Notes: generated by a model from the sequence alone, not told the origin. A stretch of 64,000 bases of DNA from Sinorhizobium sojae CCBAU 05684 (GCF_002288525.1 NZ_CP023067.1:1798001-1862000); one strand, 5' to 3'; positions 18,800 to 30,109 are shown, numbered from the stretch's first letter. Translations and numbers: made by a program.

Positions 18800-19342
18800 A
18801 TGAGCAATACGGCGGAGGAAGTCGGCGCGCGTCTCATCGCCTTCCTGCCCAATCTACGCCGCTTCGCCATTTCCCTCTGCGGCTCCCGCGATCTGGCGGA
18901 CGATCTCGTGCAGGCGGCGTGCGAAAGGGCGCTCGCCAATGCGGGCCGTTTCGAGCCAGGCACTCGGTTCGACGCGTGGATGTTCCGCATCCTGCGCAAT
19001 TTGTGGATCGATCAGGTCAGAAGGCAAAAGACCGCCGGCGTCCGCGTCGACATCGTCGAGCAGCCGGACATTGTCGGCGCCTCCGGGGAGCGCGACGCCG
19101 AGGCGCGGCTGATCCTCAAGACGGTCGCCGAAGCGATCGCACAATTGCCGGACGAACACCGGGAAGTGCTGCTGTTGGTCTGCGTCGAAGAGCTTTCCTA
19201 TCGCGAGGCCGCCGACATCCTCGGAATTCCGATCGGGACGGTGATGAGCCGCCTCGCGAGAGCGCGCAAGAATCTGGCTGAGGCCGCCGGAATAACCATG
19301 CCAGCCGCACGTTCTGTAGCCGTGAAGGACGCTGAAGAATGA
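18800..19342 (+). CDS. ECF-type RNA polymerase sigma factor
   Basis: 180 residues with the two domains of an ECF sigma factor. Sigma-2 spans about residues 12-75 (PNLRRFAISLCGSRDLADDL, DAWMFRILRNLWIDQVRR). Sigma-4 spans about 120-170 (QLPDEHREVLLLVCVEELSY, EAADILGIPIGTVMSRLARA), with the helix-turn-helix. I chose the ATG at 18800 after GGGAGG; the frame is open further upstream. Its stop overlaps the following anti-sigma gene by 4 bp (ATGA). It is divergent from the subtilase and upstream of an exported serine-repeat protein. The inducing signal and the target promoter are not evident. Confidence 0.92.
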   Translation: MSNTAEEVGARLIAFLPNLRRFAISLCGSRDLADDLVQAACERALANAGRFEPGTRFDAWMFRILRNLWIDQVRRQKTAGVRVDIVEQPDIVGASGERDAEARLILKTVAEAIAQLPDEHREVLLLVCVEELSYREAADILGIPIGTVMSRLARARKNLAEAAGITMPAARSVAVKDAEE

Positions 19343-20127
19343 CGAGAACGTTGTATCCCGACGAGACACTGATGCGGTTTGCCGATGGCGAACTGGATGC
19401 TGACGCGATGGCAGAGATCGAGCAGGCGATGCAAACCGACGACGAGTTGGTCTCGCGCGTGTCGCTCTTCATGGAAACGCGCCGCGCGGCACAGGCGGCC
19501 CTGAAGCCGCTCCTCGACGAGCCGGTACCCGCCGGACTGACCGCCGCCGTCGAAAAGATGATTGCTGAAAAGACGTCGGCGCAAGGTGCACGGGGAGCTG
19601 TCGTCTTGCCATTCCCGCGTCGCTCTGCCAACGACCGCCAGGCAAACCGCTGGCTCGCACCGATCGCGGCTTCGCTTGGGGCCGTTATCGCCGGATTCGG
19701 CGGATACTGGCTGCGCGGTGCCGCCGAACCGGCTCAACAAAGCCCGCTCAATGTCGCCGGCATCATCGGTCCCGCTCTCGATGAAGCACTTGTGACGGTG
19801 GCTTCAGGCGAGGAAATGCAACTTCCCGATTCCAACGAACGCTTCCGGGCGATCGCGACCTTCCGCGACAGCACCCAGGCGCTTTGCCGCGAGTTCGAGG
19901 TGGATTCGCCCGATCGGTCGACGGTGGTTTCGGTCGCCTGCCGTTCCGGAGAGGAATGGCGCGTCACCTTCGCCGTGGTCGCGCCGGGTGACAGTGGTGG
20001 CTATGCTCCCGCCGCGTCGACCGAGACTCTCGACGCCTATCTCGCGGCGATCGACGCCAGGCCGCAGATGGATGCGGCTGAAGAGGCGCAGGCCCTCGGC
20101 GAAATCCGAGCCGACGCAGAAAGATAA
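19339..20127 (+). CDS. Membrane-anchored anti-sigma factor
   Basis: 262 residues: a cytoplasmic N-terminal helical region with the anti-sigma hallmark MRFADGELDADAMAEIEQ (residues 11-28), one transmembrane helix near 112-133 (WLAPIAASLGAVIAGFGGYW), and a periplasmic domain of about 130 residues. That domain has Cys in RDSTQALCREFEVDS and VSVACRSGEEWRVTFAV. The translational overlap with the sigma gene makes the pairing firm. No HxxxCxxC zinc motif is present, so it is not a ZAS-type redox sensor. Proteolytic release would be the expected activation mode, but the sensing input is unknown. Confidence 0.85.
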   Translation: MTRTLYPDETLMRFADGELDADAMAEIEQAMQTDDELVSRVSLFMETRRAAQAALKPLLDEPVPAGLTAAVEKMIAEKTSAQGARGAVVLPFPRRSANDRQANRWLAPIAASLGAVIAGFGGYWLRGAAEPAQQSPLNVAGIIGPALDEALVTVASGEEMQLPDSNERFRAIATFRDSTQALCREFEVDSPDRSTVVSVACRSGEEWRVTFAVVAPGDSGGYAPAASTETLDAYLAAIDARPQMDAAEEAQALGEIRADAER

Positions 20128-20223
20128 GGATGCGGTGAACCTGATGATGGAATAGACGCGCGTGTCGCCCGTTACTCCGCCGGGCCTGAAGAACCGGTCC
20201 GCATCTCAAGAGGAGTAAACGGC

Positions 20224-20598
20224 ATGACGAAGCACTGGAAACTGAGTACGGCACTCATCGCCGGCCTGGGCGCATTCGCGGGCTTTACCGCGGAGGCAAG
20301 GGAGCACCCCCTGACGTTCCCTGACGTCGAGAACCCGTCCGTGCCGCCGACGCAAACGAGCCGAACCGACAGCGAATTCATCGTTGCGGGCAACAGCTCG
20401 TCGAACTCGAGTTCCAACTCTTCGAGCAACTCCAGTTCCAACTCGTCGTCAAACTCTTCATCGAACAGCTCGTCGAACTCGAGCTCAAACTCCTCGAGCA
20501 ATTCAAGCTCGAATTCATCGTCGAACAGTTCCTCCAATTCGAGTTCCAACGGCTCCGACCGGACCTATCGTCCCGGCAAGTTGTGGCATGTGCGCTGA
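20224..20598 (+). CDS. Exported protein with 13 NSSS tetrapeptide repeats
   Basis: 124 residues. A Sec signal peptide spans about residues 1-25 (STALIAGLGAFAGFTAEA). A short linker of about 30 residues follows, then 13 perfect Asn-Ser-Ser-Ser repeats (encoded by 20392-20547) and the tail NGSDRTYRPGKLWHVR. The underlying 12-bp units differ in synonymous serine codons (AGC, AGT, TCN), so the repeat is held at protein level. GAGGAG lies about 8 bp before the ATG and a terminator follows. It is the third plus-strand gene after sigma and anti-sigma, possibly a target of that sigma factor. I do not recognise the family. Confidence 0.75.
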   Translation: MTKHWKLSTALIAGLGAFAGFTAEAREHPLTFPDVENPSVPPTQTSRTDSEFIVAGNSSSNSSSNSSSNSSSNSSSNSSSNSSSNSSSNSSSNSSSNSSSNSSSNSSSNGSDRTYRPGKLWHVR

Positions 20599-20610
20599 TA
20601 CCGCAGCACG

Positions 20611-20640
20611 AAGCGGGGGGCTCCGAATGGCCCCCGCTTT
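20611..20640 (+). terminator. Rho-independent terminator after the NSSS-repeat gene
   Basis: The stem AAGCGGGGG/CCCCCGCTT has an 11-base loop and a short T-run, starting 13 bp after the stop codon. Confidence 0.8.
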
Positions 20641-20735
20641 GACCTCCTCCGATCTTCAAAGGCGCGCAACGGCATTGTTTGATCGCCAGCAACCCATGTC
20701 AGTCTTGCGGATCGGTGTACCTGCTCCTGCCGCCA

Positions 20736-21521
20736 TCAGGGCCGGACGGATTCGTGCACTTCAATATCGTTCCCCCAAGAGTGCTGGCGCGAAGCCTGCT
20801 GGACGAGGTAGAAGAGAAGCAAGAGGGCCGCGTCGAACTCCAGAACCTCTTCGACAGCCGACAACGCCTTGGAGGACGTGGCGACGTCAATTGCCTGCGC
20901 CAGTCCGACAAAGCCAACATGGAGGAACACCAGGGCGTGCTCAGCGAGCCACGATCCACCGCCCTCCGCTACTTTCCTGATCTGCCTTAGTGCAATCAGT
21001 ATGATCCCGGCGGAAGCCGCGAAGATCAGTCCCACCCACAGCCAGCCGAGGCCCGGACTTAAGTCGCCCAGCAGCCGGTAAGCCAGAATCATGAGATCAT
21101 GGAAGCCATCGAGTTCGCCGCCGCCAAAAAGAGGTGGCGGCTGAAATCCGAAAATTCGGGCACCGAAGCTCGTCTCGTCCATCAATTCCACGAGCCCGAT
21201 CAGGCCGGCCAACAAGAAAGGCAAGCGCGGACCGCGCACGGCAGAGGCCACTCCGGCTCCGAGGGTGGCGATCGCCAGACCTATTGCACTCGCCGTTTCA
21301 ATGATGCCGTCTTCACGTAGGAGCACCATTCGCACGTTTGGTGCAACGATCGCTATCAGGGCACTCGCAATTGTAACCGTTCCCGTTAGGACCAAGGCGC
21401 CGATCAACCACCGCTGATGCGTCGTGCCCGTCAGCGCGTGAAAGGTCTGAGTAAAGGAAATGGAGCGGCCAGTGATACCAGCGTGGGGCCTTTCCGTTGT
21501 CTCCAGGGCCTTGGAACGCAT
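20736..21521 (-). CDS. Multi-pass membrane protein, unknown
   Basis: 261 residues with about six to seven predicted transmembrane segments (WLIGALVLTGTVTIASALIA, AIGLAIATLGAGVASAV, LPFLLAGLIGLVELMDE, GWLWVGLIFAASAGIILIAL, and a C-terminal pair). GGAGG lies 7 bp before the ATG. Acidic residues within membrane segments (LVELMDETSFGARIFG) hint at a transport or catalytic role, but I recognise no family. It is convergent with the sigma/anti-sigma/NSSS genes and separated from them by a terminator. Confidence 0.7.
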   Translation of the reverse strand: MRSKALETTERPHAGITGRSISFTQTFHALTGTTHQRWLIGALVLTGTVTIASALIAIVAPNVRMVLLREDGIIETASAIGLAIATLGAGVASAVRGPRLPFLLAGLIGLVELMDETSFGARIFGFQPPPLFGGGELDGFHDLMILAYRLLGDLSPGLGWLWVGLIFAASAGIILIALRQIRKVAEGGGSWLAEHALVFLHVGFVGLAQAIDVATSSKALSAVEEVLEFDAALLLLFYLVQQASRQHSWGNDIEVHESVRP

Positions 21522-21652
21522 TTCACGCCTCCGCTACGTGAGCTGTCACGAAAGTGTCATGAAACTGTTCTCTGTGGCCAATTTCAGGTAACCGAAGCGG
21601 CCCAGTGCGAACAGCGAAGATATTCTGGCGAATGAATCAACCGCACCCTGCC

Positions 21653-22366
21653 TCAACGGGCAGAGCGAGCCACCTTGCGATACCAGCCTGCAGCCGCGAT
21701 GGTGTTCCGGTGGACCGTCTCCCGTGCCGCGGCCTCTTCCCGGGTTTCCGCCCGGATCTCGGCAGTGACCGCCGCGTCAGCGCGGCGAAACGGGATGACC
21801 TGGACGAGCGGCGTCCCCTTTTCGACGACATAGAGGCCGTCAGGCGCCGTTGCAAAGAACGGGAAATGAATGTGGGCGGCGTAGGTGTCCGTATCGACGA
21901 TTCCTGCCACGCACTCGAAGGGCTGTCCCGGACGGTTGAGCGGCGGCAGAAACAGAGAACTCCAGCCGGGCGGCGTGTTGATCGACCAGTAATTGTGGAA
22001 CTTGCAAGGAGGATTGGGCTCTAACGGATTTCCCGCAACCTGATGGGCGCCGTGATAACTGACCATCACCCTGTCGAATTCCCATCCCGCCTCGACATTG
22101 CGACCACCATCCTTGATCTCGAGGCGTACCGTCGCCGCGAGCGGCAGTATCCAGCCGGTCGTCATCGCGTCAAGGAAGGGCATGCAGCGCTTGACGGTCA
22201 AGCCGTTGTTGGTGGTCGACAGGTGCTCCCGGTCGACCGGCGGCAGTTTGCGGTACCAGTCAGGCAGGACCGACTTGGCCGGAACCGGCGGCGCGATGAC
22301 GTCACGGTCCTCCGGGCGGCAGAGAAAGCGAATCAGGCGCGGCTCTTTGTGCAGAAGATGAAACAT
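21653..22366 (-). CDS. Conserved-looking hypothetical protein
   Basis: 237 residues, soluble, with no signal peptide. The N-terminal part (RPEDRDVIAPPVPAKSVLPDWY) and the core (YHGAHQVAGNPLEPNPPCKF, WSINTPPGWSSLFLPPLNRP) have the Pro/Trp-rich look of a small DUF family found in marine phages and rhizobia (possibly DUF6065). I cannot confirm that by eye. The last 40 residues are a charged helix. GGGAGAACC precedes the ATG. It is transcribed alone, opposite to the TRAP genes. I give no function. Confidence 0.65.
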   Translation of the reverse strand: MFHLLHKEPRLIRFLCRPEDRDVIAPPVPAKSVLPDWYRKLPPVDREHLSTTNNGLTVKRCMPFLDAMTTGWILPLAATVRLEIKDGGRNVEAGWEFDRVMVSYHGAHQVAGNPLEPNPPCKFHNYWSINTPPGWSSLFLPPLNRPGQPFECVAGIVDTDTYAAHIHFPFFATAPDGLYVVEKGTPLVQVIPFRRADAAVTAEIRAETREEAAARETVHRNTIAAAGWYRKVARSAR

Positions 22367-22659
22367 CCCGGTTCTCCCTACTCATGGCATGGAAGAAACG
22401 CGGCAGCGCGCCCATTATTCCCCAGAGCTTCCGACAGGGCGACACGACGTTTCGTATAGACGTGCATCGACGGACCGGTCCCCGGCACTCTCATTCCCTC
22501 GAAGTGTGAGTGTCTTCAGTGATGGCCGGCATGCGACTTTCGCGTGAGGACCTGCTGCGCTGCGGAAAAATGAAGGCGCGGGCTTGAAAGCACTCTTGAA
22601 ATCGGCACTGTGACTGTGCTTGGCAGAAGAAAAAACAGTTACTGCGGGGAGGCAATTCG

Positions 22660-23235
22660 ATGCAGATGTTACTCGGCTTGAGCCGACTGATAGACGCCAT
22701 AACCGAGAGGATCGGCAAGGCGGTCTCGTGGCTCATTCTCGTCGCGGTGCTCGTCAGCGCCGGCAACGCCGTCATCCGAAAGGCATTCAACATGTCGTCG
22801 AATGCCTGGCTCGAGGCGCAATGGTACCTGTTCGGCGCCGCTTTCATGTTCGCTGCCGCCTATACGTTGAGCCAGAACGAACATATCCGCATCGATATCG
22901 TGTACGGTCAGTTTTCGCGCCGCGTGCAGCACTGGATCGACCTCTTCGGACACATTGTCTTTCTGATGCCCTTCGTGCTGCTGATGATCTATTTCCTCGT
23001 GCCCTACGTGCGCATGTCCTATCTCTCGGGGGAGCTCTCCTCCAGCGCCGGGGGGCTGATCATCTGGCCCGCCAAGGCCGTGCTTTTGATCGGCTTCATT
23101 CTGCTGGCGCTGCAGGGCGTCTCCGAGATCATCAAGAAGATCGCCGTCATGACCGGCAACATGGACGACCCGACGCCTCACGTGCCGACTCATGCGCCGC
23201 TCGTTGAGGCGACCGCTCCGGAGGTGCGCCCGTGA
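22660..23235 (+). CDS. TRAP transporter small membrane subunit (DctQ type)
   Basis: 191 residues with four transmembrane helices: AVSWLILVAVLVSAGNAVIR, WYLFGAAFMFAAAYTL, DLFGHIVFLMPFVLLMIYFL, and IIWPAKAVLLIGFILLALQG. The family motif region LSQNEHIRIDIVYGQFS is clear. It belongs to the FcbT2 (mannitol/chloroaromatic or 2-oxo-acid) branch. GGGGAGG precedes the ATG. Its stop overlaps the GTG start of the large subunit (GTGA), so the two are co-translated. The complex imports organic acids by a Na+ or proton gradient, using the periplasmic protein encoded convergently at 25284-26390. Confidence 0.9.
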   Translation: MQMLLGLSRLIDAITERIGKAVSWLILVAVLVSAGNAVIRKAFNMSSNAWLEAQWYLFGAAFMFAAAYTLSQNEHIRIDIVYGQFSRRVQHWIDLFGHIVFLMPFVLLMIYFLVPYVRMSYLSGELSSSAGGLIIWPAKAVLLIGFILLALQGVSEIIKKIAVMTGNMDDPTPHVPTHAPLVEATAPEVRP

Positions 23236-25025
23236 TTGAGTTCATCGCGCACAACCTGGCGCCGATCATGTTCGTGTCGTTGATCGTGTTCCTGCTGCTG
23301 GGCTATCCCGTTGCCTTCTCGCTTGCCGCGAACGGCCTCCTGTTCTTCATCATCGGCGTGGAGCTCGCGCCGCTTTCCGATTCGATCAATCTCTCCTGGC
23401 CGCTGCTCAACGCGCTTCCGGAACGGTTCTGGGGGGTGATGTCGAACGACACCCTGCTTGCCATCCCGTTCTTCACCTTTATGGGGATCGTGCTGGAACG
23501 CTCCGGCATGGCCGAGGATCTGCTCGATACGATCGGGCAGCTCTTCGGTCCGGTCCGCGGCGGCCTTGCCTATGCAGTCATCTTCGTCGGCGCCCTTCTT
23601 GCCGCCACCACGGGCGTCGTCGCCGCGTCCGTCATCGCCATGGGCCTGATCTCCCTGCCGATCATGCTGCGCTACGGCTATGACCGGCGGGTCGCCACCG
23701 GCGTCATCGCCGCCTCCGGCACGCTCGCCCAGATCATTCCGCCGTCGCTGGTGCTGATCGTTCTCGCCGACCAGCTCGGCCGCTCCGTCGGCGACATGTA
23801 TGCCGGCGCGCTGATCCCGGGTCTCGTGCTGACCGGTCTCTACATGAGCTACATCCTGCTGATGTCGTTCCTGAAGCGCGACTCGATGCCGGCGCTGCCG
23901 CTCGAAGCCCGCACCCTCGGATCAGGCGTCATGTCCCTGGTCGTCGCTCTCGTCGTCGCCGTCGGGATTGCGTATGCCGCCCACCTCTACCTGTCGCCGA
24001 CGCAAGGCGAGAACGCCGATATCCTCGGCGCCACGGTGGGCGTGGTCTTCATCTATTTCGTCGCCGTGCTCGATCGCCTGTTCAGGATCAATGCCCTGTC
24101 GCGTTTGGCGCAGCAGGTCATCATCGTGTTGATCCCCCCGCTGGCGCTGATCTTTCTCGTTCTCGGCACGATCTTTCTCGGCATCGCAACACCGACCGAG
24201 GGCGGCGCGATGGGCGCGGTCGGCGCGCTGATCATGGCCGCGGCCAAGGGACGGCTCACTATGGAAGTGGTCCGCTCGGCGCTTGCCTCCACCACGCGCC
24301 TCTCCGCCTTCGTGCTGTTCATCCTCATCGGAGCGCGCGTCTTCTCGCTGACCTTCTACGGCGTCAACGGTCATCTCTGGGTGGAACACCTGCTCACGGG
24401 ATTGCCCGGAGGCGAGGTCGGCTTCCTGATCGCCGTCAACCTGCTCGTCTTCTTCCTGGCCTTCTTCCTCGATTTCTTCGAACTCGCCTTCATTATCGTG
24501 CCGCTGCTGGCACCGGCGGCCGAGAAGCTCGGGATCGATCTCATCTGGTTCGGCGTGCTGCTCGGCATCAACATGCAGACGAGCTTCATGCATCCGCCCT
24601 TCGGCTTTGCGCTGTTCTATCTCCGCTCGGTCGCGGCTAGGGTGCCCTATCTCGACAAGGTGACCGGCAAGATGATGCAACCGGTTACGACGGGCCAGAT
24701 CTACTGGGGCGCCGTGCCTTTCGTCTGCATCCAGATCGTGATGGTCGCGCTGACGCTCATGTTCCCGCAGATGGTGATGCACTACAAGGGCACCGGCGCG
24801 GGGGTCGACCCCTCGACCATCAAGATCGAGCTGCCCGGCCTTGGCACACCCGGCACCGGCCTGGGACTGCCCGATAATGGCGGCGGGCTCGGCCTGCCGG
24901 GCGGCCTGCAACTGCCGGGCGGAAGCCCGCTCGACGGCGGCCAGCAGCCGGCCCAGCCGAATGTCGCGCCCCAGCCGGAGACGCCGTCGGCGCCCGACCT
25001 CAGCGCGCCGCCGTCCTTTGATTGA
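23232..25025 (+). CDS. TRAP transporter large permease (DctM type, FcbT3 branch) with Gly/Pro-rich tail
   Basis: 597 residues, longer than the roughly 430-residue standard DctM. The TRAP motifs are present: VAFSLAANGLLFF, LLAIPFFTFMGIVLERSGMA, and ATTGVVAASVIAMGLISLP followed by ASGTLAQIIPPSLVLIVLAD. The extra central helices are typical of the FcbT3/TakM type. The last 75 residues leave the membrane domain and form a low-complexity Gly/Pro/Gln tail (GLGTPGTGLGLPDNGGGLGL and so on) of unknown role. The GTG start at 23232 overlaps the dctQ-type stop. The binding protein is on the opposite strand downstream. Confidence 0.92.
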   Translation: MIEFIAHNLAPIMFVSLIVFLLLGYPVAFSLAANGLLFFIIGVELAPLSDSINLSWPLLNALPERFWGVMSNDTLLAIPFFTFMGIVLERSGMAEDLLDTIGQLFGPVRGGLAYAVIFVGALLAATTGVVAASVIAMGLISLPIMLRYGYDRRVATGVIAASGTLAQIIPPSLVLIVLADQLGRSVGDMYAGALIPGLVLTGLYMSYILLMSFLKRDSMPALPLEARTLGSGVMSLVVALVVAVGIAYAAHLYLSPTQGENADILGATVGVVFIYFVAVLDRLFRINALSRLAQQVIIVLIPPLALIFLVLGTIFLGIATPTEGGAMGAVGALIMAAAKGRLTMEVVRSALASTTRLSAFVLFILIGARVFSLTFYGVNGHLWVEHLLTGLPGGEVGFLIAVNLLVFFLAFFLDFFELAFIIVPLLAPAAEKLGIDLIWFGVLLGINMQTSFMHPPFGFALFYLRSVAARVPYLDKVTGKMMQPVTTGQIYWGAVPFVCIQIVMVALTLMFPQMVMHYKGTGAGVDPSTIKIELPGLGTPGTGLGLPDNGGGLGLPGGLQLPGGSPLDGGQQPAQPNVAPQPETPSAPDLSAPPSFD

Positions 25026-25065
25026 GGGTGGAGAGCTTTCTTCGTATGGCAGCCCCTCAACCGCC

Positions 25066-25193
25066 TGCCGGCACCTTCTCCCCGTTTTGACGAGGAGAAG
25101 GACCGCGCGGTACCCGCTCGGGTGAGGGCACCGAGCGAGAGGCGCAAAAAGTCCCCTCTCCCCGCGGGCGGGGAGAGAGTTAGCGTGAGGGGG
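25066..25193. repeat. GC-rich intergenic repeat region
   Basis: Tandem palindromic C-rich/G-rich blocks (CACCTTCTCCCCG..., CGAGGAGAAGG; CCCCTCTCCCCGCGGGCGGGG) between convergent TRAP genes. The composition and the CTTCTCCCCG block match sequence downstream of cspA (3811-3940). This is a rhizobial dispersed intergenic element, not coding. Confidence 0.6.
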
Positions 25194-25229
25194 CAGATTT
25201 CATCCACCGCCTTCAGTGGCGATCAAAAG

Positions 25230-25258
25230 AAAACCCCGGAGCAGCGCCCCGGGGTTTT
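25230..25258. terminator. Bidirectional terminator between convergent TRAP genes
   Basis: The perfect 10-bp stem AAAACCCCGG/CCGGGGTTTT has an A-run on one side and a T-run on the other, so it can terminate both the DctQM transcript and the convergent DctP transcript. Confidence 0.9.
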
Positions 25259-25283
25259 CCAGTTCCGCGATTGAAAGGCAGCG

Positions 25284-27777
<2,494 letters not shown>

Positions 27778-27812
27778 GGGTTGTGTTCCTCGCCAATGAT
27801 GGGGGGTTGAAT

Positions 27813-27970
27813 ACCCCTCCCCAACCCCTCCCCACAAGGGGGAAGGACTTACTTTGCCGCACCCTCCCGCCTCCGTCTCGGTGGGATCGACCACCAAAGG
27901 CTGAAGATGGGCGGGCGAGCGCCGCAGGCACCGAGCCCATCCTCCTAATGGGGCGGGGTTGGGGAGAGGT
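27813..27970. repeat. Large GC-rich inverted-repeat element
   Basis: The outer arms CCCCTCCCCAACCCC (from 27814) and GGGGCGGGGTTGGGGAGAGG (to 27969) are complementary with small bulges. The interior has further palindromic parts (CCACAAGGGGGAAGG, CCGTCTCGGTGGG). It fills the whole gap between the dehydrogenase and aldo/keto reductase genes. It is related in style to the elements at 341-378 and 25066-25193. Confidence 0.65.
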
Positions 27971-27986
27971 TCTTTTCATCCGCAAT

Positions 27987-29120
27987 TCACCGCAGAAGCG
28001 CCCTCGCCTCCTCTATCCCAAGCGCCGCCGGCTGGGTGCACGTGGTCGCCAGCGTCACGAATCGCCCTTCCTCGCCGGATTTCAGGATCGACACCATCGC
28101 GTCGACGGCATGCAGCGCGCGATCGAGCGAGCAGCGCGGGTCGCGCCCCTTGAGGATGGCGTCGGCCATGTCGGCGAGGCCGGCGGTGCGGTAGTTGGCG
28201 ATCGGCCCCAGCGGATGCTCCCAATTGTCGACGGCAAAGGGGTGGTCCCACATCTCCAGTGGCTGGATCTCCTTGCTCCGGCCGCTCGCCTCGACAGTGC
28301 CGCCAAAGAAATTCGGGTCGGGCACGAACAGCGACCCCTCGGTGCCGTAGAGCTCCATATTGGCGTGGCGATGCGCCCAGACGTCCCAGCTCGCGGAAAG
28401 CGTGATGGTCGCGCCGTTATGGAATTCGAGCAGCGCGTGGATATTGGTCGGTGTCTTGACCGGGATTACCTCCCCTTTGCGCGGCTCGCTGGTGATGGTG
28501 CGCGTCTGGCTCGCCATCGACGAGAGCGCCGCCACGCGCTTTACCGGTCCGATCAGGTTGATCAGATTGGCGATGTAATAGGGGCCGAGGTCGAGCACTG
28601 GCCCCCCGCCGGGCAGGAAGAAGAAGTCCGGGTTCGGATGCCACATCTCCATGCCCGGGCTCATCACGTGGCAGGTGCCGGAGGTCACGCGGCCGATCCT
28701 GCCGTCATCGATGTAGCTGCGGGCGAGCTGGTGGGCGCCGCCGAGGAAAGTATCCGGCGCACTGCCGACCACCAGCCCCTTTTCCTTGGCGGTCGCCCTC
28801 AATTCCTCGCCCTGCTCGAGCGACAGGACAAGCGGCTTCTCGGAATAGACATGCTTTCCGGCTTCGAGGATCGCCTTCGAAACCGGAAAATGTGCCTCCG
28901 GAATGGTGAGGTTGACGATGATGTCCACCTCCGGATTGGCCAGCAGCGCCTCGATGCTCTGTGCCGTCGCGTCGAATTCGGCGGCGCGCGCCTCGGACGC
29001 CGCCGGGTTGAGATCCGCGCAGGCGACGACCCGGATGCCCTTGAAGAGCGGCGCAAGCTTGAAATAGGTCGTGGAAATATTGCCGCATCCGATGATGCCG
29101 ACGCCAAGTTCTTTCGTCAT
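27987..29120 (-). CDS. Gfo/Idh/MocA-family dehydrogenase
   Basis: 377 residues: an N-terminal Rossmann fold (GVGIIGCGNISTTYFKLAPL), the family EKPL motif (HVYSEKPLVLSLEQGEEL) near residue 95, then the C-terminal alpha/beta domain with GGGPVLDLGPYYIANLINLI carrying the DxxxY/H catalytic region. These enzymes oxidise or reduce sugars and inositols with NAD(P). I chose the ATG at 29120, where the family begins. It follows the sugar-isomerase gene on the same strand with about 110 bp between, and fits a role in processing the imported sugar. Confidence 0.9.
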   Translation of the reverse strand: MTKELGVGIIGCGNISTTYFKLAPLFKGIRVVACADLNPAASEARAAEFDATAQSIEALLANPEVDIIVNLTIPEAHFPVSKAILEAGKHVYSEKPLVLSLEQGEELRATAKEKGLVVGSAPDTFLGGAHQLARSYIDDGRIGRVTSGTCHVMSPGMEMWHPNPDFFFLPGGGPVLDLGPYYIANLINLIGPVKRVAALSSMASQTRTITSEPRKGEVIPVKTPTNIHALLEFHNGATITLSASWDVWAHRHANMELYGTEGSLFVPDPNFFGGTVEASGRSKEIQPLEMWDHPFAVDNWEHPLGPIANYRTAGLADMADAILKGRDPRCSLDRALHAVDAMVSILKSGEEGRFVTLATTCTQPAALGIEEARALLR

Positions 29121-29229
29121 GGAGTTATCCGTTCCTCTAGGCAGGACCCGCAAAAACTGTGGTCTTGCGGGATCCTGCGACAAACAAAGAATTCAAAGCA
29201 GACAGTCGTGGTCAGCCACAACCGACCGC

Positions 29230-29991
29230 TTAGTAGGATTGAATGGAAGCGAGCGACCGCTTGGCAAAGCGGCGGAAGTCGCTCGGATTGTCGTGCTCCG
29301 CGATGAAATATTGCGCCGGGGTCTCCGCGAGCGCCTTGGTGAGCCCCTTCCAGTCGAGCGTGCCCTCGCCGACATCCGCCCAGCCGTCCTCGTTCGTCTT
29401 TTCGCCCTTGGGCGCGATGTCCTTGACATGGACGGCGGTGATGCGGTCGCCATATTTCGCGATCCAGGCAAAGGGGTCGCCGCCGCCGCGCACGATCCAG
29501 GCGATGTCGGCTTCCCAGGAAAGGTTCGGTCCACCGGCAAAGATGTGCTCCAGCGGCACCGAACCGTCCGGCAGGGCATGAAATTCGAAGTCATGATTGT
29601 GCCAGCCGAAGTCGATGCCGGCGTCGCGAAATGGCTTTCCGGCCGCCTGCAGTCGTGCGCCGAATTCCCGCCATCCGGCCGCATCGCTCGGGCGCTGATC
29701 GGGCATCAGATAGGGGCAGTAGATGGCGCGGATGCCGAGCGCATTGGCAATCTGCATCACCCGCAAGGGGTCCGTTTCCAACATGTCGAGGCTGAAATGG
29801 GCCGTCGGCATGGCAAGGCCATTGCGCTCGAGCCCGCTCCTGAAATCCGCGATCTGCTCGTCGCTGAGCGCGGCATAAAGCGCCCCATAGCCTTCGACCT
29901 GCGTATAGCCGGCGTCGCCGAGAGCGGAGAGCACTTCGGCGAAGGGCGGGAAGTTGCGGGCGCTGTAGAGCTGAAAACTGACGTCTTTCAT
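29230..29991 (-). CDS. Sugar phosphate isomerase/epimerase (xylose isomerase-like TIM barrel)
   Basis: A 253-residue AP-endonuclease-2-type TIM barrel. Family landmarks are VSFQLYSARNFPPFAEVLSA, YTQVEGYGALY, MPTAHFSLDML, a metal-binding FGWHNHDFEF, NLSWEADIAWIVRGGGDP, ITAVHVKDIAPKG and FIAEHDNPSD. The Glu/His/Asp set forms the divalent metal site. The ATG at 29991 follows GAGGAGAG. It lies between the beta-mannosidase and the Gfo/Idh/MocA dehydrogenase, a pairing frequent in inositol and keto-sugar pathways. The substrate is not identifiable from sequence. Confidence 0.88.
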   Translation of the reverse strand: MKDVSFQLYSARNFPPFAEVLSALGDAGYTQVEGYGALYAALSDEQIADFRSGLERNGLAMPTAHFSLDMLETDPLRVMQIANALGIRAIYCPYLMPDQRPSDAAGWREFGARLQAAGKPFRDAGIDFGWHNHDFEFHALPDGSVPLEHIFAGGPNLSWEADIAWIVRGGGDPFAWIAKYGDRITAVHVKDIAPKGEKTNEDGWADVGEGTLDWKGLTKALAETPAQYFIAEHDNPSDFRRFAKRSLASIQSY

Positions 29992-30109
29992 CGACACTCT
30001 CCTCGTGGGTTTTGCGGATTCAAATCGTGGCAGGGGCGCAGCGGAGCGACGCGCGGTTGATCTTCGCAGGCGAAGAGCCAGCCATGACGGCGGATCGCGC
30101 TTCACTCGC

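Noticed and set aside
20384..20580. Regular 12-bp units that could be mistaken for a CRISPR or satellite
   Set aside because: Units are directly adjacent with no unique spacers and encode perfect NSSS peptides; there are no cas genes in the window.
23922..24911. 329-residue frame antisense to the TRAP permease
   Set aside because: The sequence is an Arg/Glu/Asp/His-rich shadow caused by high GC; the permease frame has clear TRAP motifs and helices.
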